This document shows, piece after piece, positions 54,387 to 62,544 of a stretch of 64,000 nucleotides of DNA. A model generated the notes under the pieces. It ran no database searches and was not told where the DNA came from. It was given only the letters and a program-made list of their open reading frames with translations. The stretch comes from Saccharobesus litoralis (GTDB lineage Bacteria > Pseudomonadota > Gammaproteobacteria > Enterobacterales > Alteromonadaceae). The stretch lies in contig NZ_CP026604.1 in NCBI RefSeq assembly GCF_003063625.1, positions 1,612,001 to 1,676,000 on the forward strand, given 5' to 3'. The translations under genes were made by a program, and so were the position numbers. The stretch's first letter is position 1, and every line of letters starts with the position of its first letter.

Positions 54387-55610
54387 ATGCGAACTGCATC
54401 CTTACTTTATTCAAATGAACAATTGATTGATATAAGTCGCGATTTTTATCGAGCGTTACAACTTGGATTGCAAGATGATAAGCAACCTATTCGTTGCTTG
54501 CCGACTTATATCAACCCAGATTTTGGCCGTTATCAAGGCCAAGTTTATGTATTGGATCTGGGAGGTTCAAACTTGCGTGCTGCGCGTGTCGAATTAACCG
54601 AAGATGGCGCGATTTTAGCGAGTGAAGTTAAAGAATTTGTTATGCCTTGGCTGCGTGGAGAAATATTTTCCAAAGCCGATTATTTACATTGCTTGGCTCG
54701 TGCTATTGATGCTGTGCGTATTAATAATAGTTTGCCATTGGCGTTTTGTTTTTCGTTTCCTTGTACCAGCCTGACAAGTGGTGATGCGGTACTTAATAAA
54801 TGGACGAAAGGATTGTTTGTTCCAGATACCGAGGGGCAAAGCGTTACCCAAGATCTATTAGCGTTGTTAGACTCTGAGTATCAGTTAGCGATTAGTGGGG
54901 TGCAAATCGTAAATGATACCGTCGCTAGTTTATTAGCTGGACTTAGTGGCAATTCCGACAACGTTGACGTCAGTTTTGGAGGCTATTTAGGCTTGATTGC
55001 CGGTACTGGTTTTAATATTGCGACTATGATGCAAGTGGGGGAGGTTGCTAAACTTGAAAATGCCTCGCTTGCTAAGCAACAACCCATTCCGATTAATTTA
55101 GAATGTGGTAACCATAAGCCTCTGATGTTGGCTGATTGCGATAATGTATTAGACGCAGCATCAGAGCTACCTGGGCAACAGCAGCTAGAAAAAGCCTGTG
55201 CCAGCATGTATTTAGCGCGGTTATTTAATATATTATCCGACGATGTAAAAGTAGACGCGAGTGAGGGTGCTAAGGCATTTTCTGCTGTAGTAAAAAACCA
55301 TGGTATTGATTCTACTCCTGGGCAAATAGCTACTCAGCTTTACGAACGCTCGGCGCAATTAACTGCCTGCAGTTTAGTAGCTAACTTGCTGCTATTAAGT
55401 GATAGTCGTCAGATTGATAGTATAAAAGTAGTGGCCGAAGGCGGCTTGTTTTGGAGTCAGTTAACTCCTCAACATACCTATGAGCACTTAACCCAAAACT
55501 ACATAAAACAGCTGGTATCTGAGCTAGGACTAGATACTGAATTCGTTATCAAAAGAGTAGAGCACGCTAACCTATTGGGCTCGGCAATGGCTTTGAATTT
55601 GGCTAGTTAA
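54387..55610 (+). CDS. Eukaryotic-type hexokinase
   Basis: 407 residues of the eukaryote-type hexokinase family, not the ROK or Glk type usual in bacteria. Motifs: YVLDLGGSNLRAARVEL (phosphate 1, about 54-70), CFSFPCTS (121-128), LNKWTKGL (136-143), the catalytic Asp177 in IVNDTVASLLAG, GLIAGTGFNIA (about 202-212) and PINLECGN. It would phosphorylate glucose and mannose (and fructose) released in this pathway. AGGAGC precedes the ATG. It is downstream of the sugar porter and separated only by a palindromic repeat. Confidence 0.9.
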   Translation: MRTASLLYSNEQLIDISRDFYRALQLGLQDDKQPIRCLPTYINPDFGRYQGQVYVLDLGGSNLRAARVELTEDGAILASEVKEFVMPWLRGEIFSKADYLHCLARAIDAVRINNSLPLAFCFSFPCTSLTSGDAVLNKWTKGLFVPDTEGQSVTQDLLALLDSEYQLAISGVQIVNDTVASLLAGLSGNSDNVDVSFGGYLGLIAGTGFNIATMMQVGEVAKLENASLAKQQPIPINLECGNHKPLMLADCDNVLDAASELPGQQQLEKACASMYLARLFNILSDDVKVDASEGAKAFSAVVKNHGIDSTPGQIATQLYERSAQLTACSLVANLLLLSDSRQIDSIKVVAEGGLFWSQLTPQHTYEHLTQNYIKQLVSELGLDTEFVIKRVEHANLLGSAMALNLAS

Positions 55611-56030
55611 GTATTATTTATTGGATTTTATATCTAAGGACTTAAATTCGTAATTTGGGTCGATTTCATATCGACAAATATTGTAATAGCTGGAGGAAAT
55701 TCGGCTTTGCAATATATCTTGTGTGCTCTTCGGCTTAAGTCAAAATATCCTCCTGTAGGTGGCCGATGCTTATTCCAGAACGCTCGGCACTTCCTAGTTC
55801 CCTGTAGGTGCAGATTTATCTGCATAACACTAAAGTATCCGCTAACACAGGTTAAACCACCGCAAGCCTTGGTGCTGACTGTCTTTGATAGCTATCTCTA
55901 GGTTAAAACTGGTGTTTATGTAATTGGTTAGGCACTACAGGAACAGCGCACGGCGACCTACAATATTGAACAAACCACGACCCTAAAAGCTCTCTAAAAT
56001 TTATTAACATATCTATAAACACACCCTTAA

Positions 56031-56044
56031 TGTAACCGGTTATA
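56031..56044. promoter_or_regulatory. LacI-type operator upstream of the GH113-like/GH5 gene (distal)
   Basis: TGTAACCGGTTATA, one mismatch. Confidence 0.78.
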
Positions 56045-56201
56045 ATATTTACATATAGAATATTGTGATATTTTACATAGACCCTTTCGAGTTGAATTTA
56101 TCTTTTTAAGATATTGAATTTAATAATAAAAATATCAATCAAGGATTTCATTTTAAATGTTTCAATATAGTTATTTGCAATATACATTTTGACAACATAA
56201 A

Positions 56202-56215
56202 TGTAACCGGTTACT
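56202..56215. promoter_or_regulatory. LacI-type operator upstream of the GH113-like/GH5 gene (proximal)
   Basis: TGTAACCGGTTACT, one mismatch. Repeat copy H lies between this site and the gene at 56488. Confidence 0.82.
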
Positions 56216-56225
56216 TTTATTTATG

Positions 56226-56350
56226 TAGTCAAAGCGATCGGGTTTTAGGGGAAGCCGTCAAGCTTCGAGACCCCATGAGCATATGCTCTATTATGTGATT
56301 GGGGCGAGTAAGCGCTGACAATGAACCATAAAGCCTGAGCGAGAAGACTA
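56226..56350 (+). repeat. TAGTC/GACTA repeat, copy H (reference copy)
   Basis: A compact 125-base copy: TAGTCAAAGCGATCGGG, GAAGCCGTCAAGCTTCGAGA, CCCCATGAGCATATGCTC, TATTATGTGATTGGGG, GACAATGAACCATAAAGCC, GAGCGAGAAGACTA. The ends form an imperfect 17-base inverted repeat. It separates the operators from the GH113-like/GH5 gene. Confidence 0.88.
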
Positions 56351-56487
56351 GAGTGATAAGTTAGCTTGCTGTGGACAAATGCTTCGCTGTATTTGTTTTG
56401 GTTTACCAAATCACCCTCGACACGATCACGGCTTACTAACTGACTCACTAATCACACATAAAAATAACAAAACAATTTGAGGTTAAA

Positions 56488-59400
56488 ATGTTCAAGACAA
56501 AACTCAGTACGCTTACTACTTCTGTGGTAGCGCTGGCGTTGCTTGGAACCACACACGCCAAAGCCGGAGAGGTTTATCCTACTTCGGTTCAATATGATTT
56601 AAACACTCAGCAAGATATCCAAGTTGATCTGATCCCTGATCCTGGAACAGGCTTTTGGTATCTAAAAGACGTCAACAGTTATTCCAACTATCAAGGTGTA
56701 CTCACCATCAACAGCGATTTTTTACAAACGCTAAGTGCAGGTGAGCATGACTTTGAAGTGTACTTTAGTGATGGTAGCTATGATGTATTAACTGTCGCTG
56801 TTAGTGATGGCTCTAATAATAGCGGAGGCAATGGCAACACGGGTAATGATACTGGAGACACAGGTTCAGGGCAGGACTCAGGTTCTGATTCTGGTAATAG
56901 CGGCTCTGACAATACGGGTACAGATGCTTCGAATACATCACTTGTATTAACTATCGATCAAGCTAACCTATCAGACGGTGCCAATCTAGCCAGTGATCAC
57001 ATCAATTTGAACAAGGGTTTAGCGCAGTGGAGCTACAATGCCCCGACGTCTGGTCAATATCAAATCGATGTTATTTATCAGTCGCCTTATGGTAGTAAGG
57101 TTAATAACTTTTATGTAAATGATAACGTGCAGAGTGTGACGACAGCTCAAACTAGCAGTGATGCCAGCTATCGTTTTACATTGGAGTTAGCTGCAGGAAA
57201 TAACACTATAGGCGTGGATGCTCGTAATCAATGGGGATATATCTGGCTGCGTGGCGTCAATATTATTGCTCCGGCAGATAGTGACAGTAGCACAGGTGAT
57301 AACGGCACTGGTGACAACGGTACCGGTGGTGATAATTCAAATTATCCAGGCAGCTATGTTACTGATAGCACGAAAGACAACTTTGCAGATTTCGCTGACA
57401 CCATCCCTAGTGTCGCCAGCAATCAATACATAGTTCAAACCGATCAAACTCAGGTGTTCGGTGATTATGGTGATCTATACGATGGTGCTTTGTTTGACAA
57501 AGGTTTGGGCCAAGACGTTGGTATCGCGTGGGCAGGATGGAACCCATATCACTACGAAGCTAATAAAGCGACCAAGATGGCGGTGATTGATGAATACAAT
57601 ATCAAGCGCGTGTCTTTCATTCCGACCTATTTTATCAGCACATATGCAGAGGGTATTCGTTGTCATGACGATAACAATACGTTAAGTGCTGCCAAACAAG
57701 CCTCTTTAATAAAAGAATTAATCGATAAAGGCGTACGCGTTAACTATCGTCCACATATCGATCCTATCCAATTCTCTTGGTTGGGAGCTAACGGAAATGA
57801 AAATCCTGGTTCATTAAATTGGCGCGGTTTGTTTGATCAACTTGATCCTATGGCCGATGACTATAAATGCGTAATTGATAAAGGCTTAGCAATTATCGAA
57901 GATGTTTTAAACCAAGTGAACCTGCCTTTAGCCGAACCAATTCGATATGACATTGGTGCTGAGTTAATGGAGTCTACTAAAAACTATCCGGCACGTTGGG
58001 TCGAGTTATTAGCCTATGTTAGGGCGCAAGTTGCAGCCAATCCGACATTAGCCAACAACGTATTTTTTAGTCACAACTTTAGTCATCATATTCAATACTT
58101 GATGGAGCTTGAAAATCACCCTGAGTACTTCTCAAGAATTGTTTCAGGTTCCAGCTTTCAACAGTATCAACACTTGTTGTTTTTGGATGATATGACGGAT
58201 CAGCAACGTGCAGATATTGCCAACTACATTAAGGCGTTGGATACGGTTACTGTGTCGCAATATATGCCAATGGATATCTTAAATCCGGTTACGGACAACA
58301 ATTCAACGAGCATACCGACTACCCCAAGCGATGTAAAAGATGCCTTGCAGATCCATGAACAAAACTTTTTGCAAAAAGTGTTGATGGGCAAATTGGGTAT
58401 TGCTAAAGATGATCTGCCGCCATTCCATTTAGGTGAATATGGTATGGGTGTTAAAGGCTTAGTGACACCTAATGTTTGGGATAGAGATGAAGTCACCGCT
58501 GCAGAATTGGTTAGCTACGAAGCTCATCAAAAACATGCCGAAGTTGCGATTAAGGGCTTACTTGAATATATGCAAGATCCTAATACTGTTGCTAAATCAT
58601 TAATGATTTGGGTCAGCGGTGCGCCTTATGATGTGATTGGTTTTTATAATGGCGATGGTGTTGGATTAGATGTTGGTGACGCCGAGCATGGTTATCCGGG
58701 ACAATCTCCGTTTAATGTTGAGGCCGCTGCAGCATTAAAAGATTACTGGACAGCTAATTCAAATAATCCTCAGGATCCAATAGATCCAATAGATCCAATA
58801 GATCCAACCGATCCGACAGATCCAACCGATCCAGTTGACCCTAACGATCCTGTGATCCCGCCACTATCCACCACAACTTTAACAATTGCTGATGCCGTTG
58901 ATTCTAGCGTTACTGTGCAACCCGTTACGATTGAAGCTGACTATATTCAAATTGAAAATAGCCAAGTAGGTTCTTCTGCAGGTTGGGACTTTACCGTTGA
59001 AACCGCAGGACAGTATCGCATTACTTTAAATGTCGAAAACGTTAATGGTGATAATCGGGTTAACCAAGCTTTTCTTAATGGCACGGTTAAAGACTTTACT
59101 GTTTCTTCAACAGCACAAATAGTTTTTGATGCTGAGTTAGAAGCCGGTTCGCATAGCACTGGGATCCGAGTTGCCAATACCAGTACACATTGGGGATATG
59201 TTCAGCTTAAATCCGCTACGGTCGAGCATTTAGGCAGTTTATCGATTAGTTCACCCACTTCAGGTGCGCAATTACCAAGTGGGCAAGATATTGTTGTGCA
59301 TTTTGATAAGTTAGGTAATGGTGATATCACCTACAGCATAAACAGTGGTGCACAGCAAACTTATAGTGGTGCTAGTCCATTGGTTATCCCTGTTACCAAT

Positions 59401-60732
59401 GAAGGTTTTTATCGTATTAGTTTAGGTTTACAAGGTACGAGTACAACGCAAAGTATTGGAGTTACCGTGGGTGAACTCACCACGGGTTCATTTGTTACCA
59501 CCAATGGCACCCAATTTATGTTGGATGGTAAACCTTGGTACTTTAATGGCACTAATCAGTACTATCTGATGTACAAGCCAGAACCTATGGCGCAAGACTT
59601 CTTTAATCGAGCCGAGGCGGTTGGTTTAAATGCGGTTCGCACTTGGATGTTTTGTAATGACGAGAAAACCCATGACGGGGTTTGTATTAATCTGCAATCC
59701 GGCAATAGTTTTGTATTGAGCAAAGCGCCTAGTGAGCGAACGGCTGCTGAGCAAGCCTTTATTGATCGCAGCTTTGAGTTGTTCGATAACTATGTGGCGT
59801 TAGCGGCTGAGAAGAATATTCGCTTGGTGCTGAGCTTAGCGGACGAGTGGGACTATTTCGGCCGAATTACCGATTACGGGCCCTATACCGATATGACAGG
59901 GCGCGCCCAGTTTAAAGCCTTTATCACTAACTTACTTAATCACACCAATCAAATTACTGGTATCGCCTATAAAGATGACCCGACCATTATGATGTGGGAA
60001 TTAGCTAACGAACCGCGGATTGCCAATGGTTTTGCTGATTGGGTAGATGATATTGCAAGTCATATTAAATCAATTGCACCACAACATTTGGTATCGATTG
60101 GTATGGAGTCTTCGTTCAACTTTAATAGTTCAGGCGACGATTACCAAACCCTTAAATCACTTAATGCCAATCCTAATATTGATGCTGTTAGTGCGCATAT
60201 CTATCCCACTTGGTGGAATATGACAGATGCACAAACCGTTAATAATTTTGAACTGTTGGCGCAGCTAGGTCGCGAATTAAACAAACCTACCTATATTGGA
60301 GAATTTAGCTGGCCAGCCAATGTAATTCGACCTGTTGGTCAGGAAGACAGCGCGGCTTATACCACGGGCACTATTGAAGCGGGTTTGGCTAAACGTACTC
60401 AAGTGTTTACCGATTGGTATGCGGTTGCTTGGAATAACAAAGACGCAATCGGCGGTATGTTGAGCTGGCAACTTAGCGGCCTTGAATGGGGCAATGGCAG
60501 TACTGGCGGCCAGTGGGGTTCAGGCCCTTATGGTGAATATTCAGGCGGTTGGTCGGCTAACAATGATGGGTTCCAATTCTACTGTGTCATCAACGATAAC
60601 GAATACAACATTACTGGCTTAGGTGCGCCAGGAAATAATGTTGAAGGCAATACCATTCACTTAAATCTGCATAAGCCCGTATGTGATCTGATCAAACAAT
60701 ACTCAGCGGATTACCGCGCATTGTTTGAATAA
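56488..60732 (+). CDS. Large secreted bimodular enzyme: GH113-like barrel plus GH5 mannanase, with two CBM35-like modules
   Basis: 1414 residues with a signal peptide (LTTSVVALALLGTTHAKA). Order: N-terminal beta domain (27-110); Gly/Asp/Ser linker; CBM35-like module (about 152-262, HWGY-like NQWGYIWLRGV); linker; a barrel domain (about 290-750) with Glu492 in YDIGAELMES and Glu650 in FHLGEYGMG; a DPIDPTDP linker (about 763-790); a second CBM35-like module (about 797-910); an Ig-like domain; and a GH5_7-type mannanase (about 1005-1414) with Glu1175 in WELANEP and Glu1272 in YIGEFSW. The first barrel resembles clan GH-A, best GH113 (iGxEL motif); this is tentative. It would attack mannan with two active sites. 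Confidence 0.87.
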   Translation: MFKTKLSTLTTSVVALALLGTTHAKAGEVYPTSVQYDLNTQQDIQVDLIPDPGTGFWYLKDVNSYSNYQGVLTINSDFLQTLSAGEHDFEVYFSDGSYDVLTVAVSDGSNNSGGNGNTGNDTGDTGSGQDSGSDSGNSGSDNTGTDASNTSLVLTIDQANLSDGANLASDHINLNKGLAQWSYNAPTSGQYQIDVIYQSPYGSKVNNFYVNDNVQSVTTAQTSSDASYRFTLELAAGNNTIGVDARNQWGYIWLRGVNIIAPADSDSSTGDNGTGDNGTGGDNSNYPGSYVTDSTKDNFADFADTIPSVASNQYIVQTDQTQVFGDYGDLYDGALFDKGLGQDVGIAWAGWNPYHYEANKATKMAVIDEYNIKRVSFIPTYFISTYAEGIRCHDDNNTLSAAKQASLIKELIDKGVRVNYRPHIDPIQFSWLGANGNENPGSLNWRGLFDQLDPMADDYKCVIDKGLAIIEDVLNQVNLPLAEPIRYDIGAELMESTKNYPARWVELLAYVRAQVAANPTLANNVFFSHNFSHHIQYLMELENHPEYFSRIVSGSSFQQYQHLLFLDDMTDQQRADIANYIKALDTVTVSQYMPMDILNPVTDNNSTSIPTTPSDVKDALQIHEQNFLQKVLMGKLGIAKDDLPPFHLGEYGMGVKGLVTPNVWDRDEVTAAELVSYEAHQKHAEVAIKGLLEYMQDPNTVAKSLMIWVSGAPYDVIGFYNGDGVGLDVGDAEHGYPGQSPFNVEAAAALKDYWTANSNNPQDPIDPIDPIDPTDPTDPTDPVDPNDPVIPPLSTTTLTIADAVDSSVTVQPVTIEADYIQIENSQVGSSAGWDFTVETAGQYRITLNVENVNGDNRVNQAFLNGTVKDFTVSSTAQIVFDAELEAGSHSTGIRVANTSTHWGYVQLKSATVEHLGSLSISSPTSGAQLPSGQDIVVHFDKLGNGDITYSINSGAQQTYSGASPLVIPVTNEGFYRISLGLQGTSTTQSIGVTVGELTTGSFVTTNGTQFMLDGKPWYFNGTNQYYLMYKPEPMAQDFFNRAEAVGLNAVRTWMFCNDEKTHDGVCINLQSGNSFVLSKAPSERTAAEQAFIDRSFELFDNYVALAAEKNIRLVLSLADEWDYFGRITDYGPYTDMTGRAQFKAFITNLLNHTNQITGIAYKDDPTIMMWELANEPRIANGFADWVDDIASHIKSIAPQHLVSIGMESSFNFNSSGDDYQTLKSLNANPNIDAVSAHIYPTWWNMTDAQTVNNFELLAQLGRELNKPTYIGEFSWPANVIRPVGQEDSAAYTTGTIEAGLAKRTQVFTDWYAVAWNNKDAIGGMLSWQLSGLEWGNGSTGGQWGSGPYGEYSGGWSANNDGFQFYCVINDNEYNITGLGAPGNNVEGNTIHLNLHKPVCDLIKQYSADYRALFE

Positions 60733-60735
60733 TCA

Positions 60736-60810
60736 GTAGGTTGGGCTGAAGAATGAAGCCCAACAATTTAGTAAGAGGTGTTGGGCTTCACAAGCTCAGC
60801 ACCAACCTAC
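60736..60810. repeat. GTAGGTTGGGC-type palindromic repeat
   Basis: GTAGGTTGG at 60736 pairs with CCAACCTAC ending at 60810; an inner GGGCTGAAGAATGAAGCCC hairpin is also present. It lies between the two mannanase genes and may terminate the first. Confidence 0.72.
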
Positions 60811-60899
60811 GAAAAACAATAACAAGGCCAAGGATGCGCCACCAATTTACTTAAATAACAAGTGTAATTAACACACAAAACACGATTTTGAGGATATTT

Positions 60900-62084
60900 A
60901 TGAATAAATTAGCAAAAGCAATAACGGCAACTTTAGCCTTAGGTATGTCAGCTTCAAGTTTCGCTGGTTTCTATGTAAATAGTGGCGATATCTACGATGG
61001 TAATGGCAACAAGTTTGTTATGCGTGGTGTTAACCATGCTCACGCTTGGTTTACCGACAAGCTTGATACTTCGCTTTCGGGTATAGCTGCAACAGGCGCA
61101 AATACGGTGCGTGTTGTGCTAAGTAATGGTCATCGTTGGACAAAAAATAGTGCTAGCGATGTTGCCAATATTATTCAAAAAGCTAAAGACCATAACTTAG
61201 TGGCCGTGTTAGAAGTACATGACACCACGGGTTATGGTGAAGATGGTGCAGCAGCGACATTATCATCGGCGGTAGACTATTGGATCAGTATTAAAAATCA
61301 ACTTGTCGGTCAGGAAGACTACGTGATCATTAATATAGGCAATGAGCCATTTGGTAACAATCAGGCGGCAAGTAGCTGGATTAACGATCATAAAACGGCG
61401 ATCACACGTCTGCGTAACAATGGTTTTACCCACACGCTAATGGTTGATGCGCCTAACTGGGGACAAGATTGGCAAAACGTGATGCGCGATAATGCATCTC
61501 AAGTATTCAATCATGATCCAGACAAAAACATCGTATTTAGCGTGCATATGTATGAAGTTTACGACAGCTACAACAAGGTTAATAACTATATGTCGACGTT
61601 TGCCAATAATGGCCTACCACTTGTGGTAGGTGAGTTTGCAGCGACACATAAACAATTTGATGTTGATGAAGCGTCAATCATGGAACGTGCTGAATATTAT
61701 GATATGGGTTATCTAGGTTGGTCTTGGGATGGCAATGACGCCAGTTATGGTGAAATTGATATCGTTAATAATTGGAATGCTAATTCGTTAACCACCTGGG
61801 GCAATACCTTACTAAACAGCAGCAATGGTATAACTAACACCTCAGTATTATCGACTATCTATACCGGTGGCTCAGGCAATTATCCAAATTGTAGTTCAGC
61901 TGCGGCTGATCCTGATGGAGATGGTTGGGGTTGGGAAAACGGCCAAAGCTGTATTGTTGTTAATACCCATGCGCCGAATGGTTTCCCTTACTGCAGCTCA
62001 TCATCGGTTGATCCCGACGGTGACGGCTGGGGTTGGGAAAACAATGGTTCTTGCGTAGTACAAGGTTCTGCCGCGGATTACTAA
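60900..62084 (+). CDS. GH5_8-type beta-mannanase with two C-terminal CBM10 modules
   Basis: 394 residues. A signal peptide (ITATLALGMSASSFA) is followed by a GH5 barrel with FVMRGVNHAHAWF, AATGANTVRVVLSNG, Glu acid/base in IINIGNEPFGN, VHMYEVYDSY, the nucleophile Glu in LVVGEFAATH, and WSWDGND. Two short Cys-rich CBM10 modules (YPNCSSAAADPDGDGWGWENGQ... and YCSSSSVDPDGDGWGWENNG...) end the protein and should bind crystalline mannan or cellulose. The ATG at 60900 with TTGAGG upstream begins the signal peptide. It lies 167 bases after the large enzyme gene with a palindrome between. Confidence 0.92.
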   Translation: MNKLAKAITATLALGMSASSFAGFYVNSGDIYDGNGNKFVMRGVNHAHAWFTDKLDTSLSGIAATGANTVRVVLSNGHRWTKNSASDVANIIQKAKDHNLVAVLEVHDTTGYGEDGAAATLSSAVDYWISIKNQLVGQEDYVIINIGNEPFGNNQAASSWINDHKTAITRLRNNGFTHTLMVDAPNWGQDWQNVMRDNASQVFNHDPDKNIVFSVHMYEVYDSYNKVNNYMSTFANNGLPLVVGEFAATHKQFDVDEASIMERAEYYDMGYLGWSWDGNDASYGEIDIVNNWNANSLTTWGNTLLNSSNGITNTSVLSTIYTGGSGNYPNCSSAAADPDGDGWGWENGQSCIVVNTHAPNGFPYCSSSSVDPDGDGWGWENNGSCVVQGSAADY

Positions 62085-62112
62085 ATCATACTGTTTTTAG
62101 CTATCTTCTAAC

Positions 62113-62140
62113 ATGGATGCCAGTTTGATCTGGCATCCAT
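62113..62140 (+). terminator. Hairpin after the GH5_8 gene
   Basis: ATGGATGCCAG-TTTGAT-CTGGCATCCAT perfect stem, 28 bases after the stop; no strong T-run follows. Confidence 0.6.
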
Positions 62141-62233
62141 TATCTAATAGTAAAAAGCGTTTAGTTCCTTTTCAATTTAATTTTGATTAGTAGAGTGGTC
62201 TTTTGTAGGTCGGGTTCTCGCTTAATGCACCGA

Positions 62234-62436
62234 GTGTGATACGAGTTATCATGGACGGTAACCTAACTATATAAAACGTGATGGTTTGGCCCATCCCATC
62301 GGTATTCAGGTGCAGGCGGAAACCAACTTATGCGTCATTGGTAAAGAGCTATAGTCGTGAATGATAAGGAAAAGGCAAACACAATGATTTGTCAGGTGTG
62401 AATTAAAGAGACGAACAGTGTAGGTATCGAAATTTA
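62234..62436 (+). mobile_element. Truncated group II intron (5' remnant)
   Basis: Starts GTGTGATACGAGTTA and follows the 5' region of the intron at 39249 through several long blocks (ATGGTTTGGCCCATCCCATCGG; GGCAAACACAATGATTTGTCAGG; TTAAAGAGACGAACAG), with a short deletion after base 18 and scattered changes. Similarity stops after GTCGAAAT / ATCGAAAT. No reverse transcriptase or domain V follows, so it is a dead relic. Confidence 0.85.
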
Positions 62437-62490
62437 AGTACACTAAGACTGCTCGCGCTCAGAGGTAATTTGTATTGTGTTTACTTTATT

Positions 62491-62522
62491 AAAAAGCGGG
62501 AAGGTTTATAACGCCTTCCCGC
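62491..62522 (-). terminator. Terminator of the cytochrome gene
   Basis: On the minus strand GCGGGAAGG pairs with CCTTCCCGC and is followed by TTTTTAATAAAG. It lies 22 bases beyond the stop. Confidence 0.83.
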
Positions 62523-62544
62523 AGCTTATTTAAGTTAATTTTTG

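Larger units (their letters stand above)
55611..56225. other. Intergenic region with operators
   Basis: No gene seen. A palindromic fragment with CCTGTAGGTGGCCGATGC and CCCTGTAGGTGCAGATTTATCTGC near 55752-55825 looks like dispersed-repeat debris. The part from 55990 on is AT-rich and carries two operators for the large enzyme gene. Confidence 0.5.

Noticed and set aside
58286-58295. CCGGTTACGG resembling half an operator in the large enzyme gene
   Set aside because: Only the centre and one arm match, and it is inside the coding region.
58774-58856. Short tandem GATCCAATA-type repeats that could suggest a CRISPR or satellite
   Set aside because: They are in frame and encode the DPIDPTDP linker of the large enzyme; there are no spacers or fixed-length repeats.
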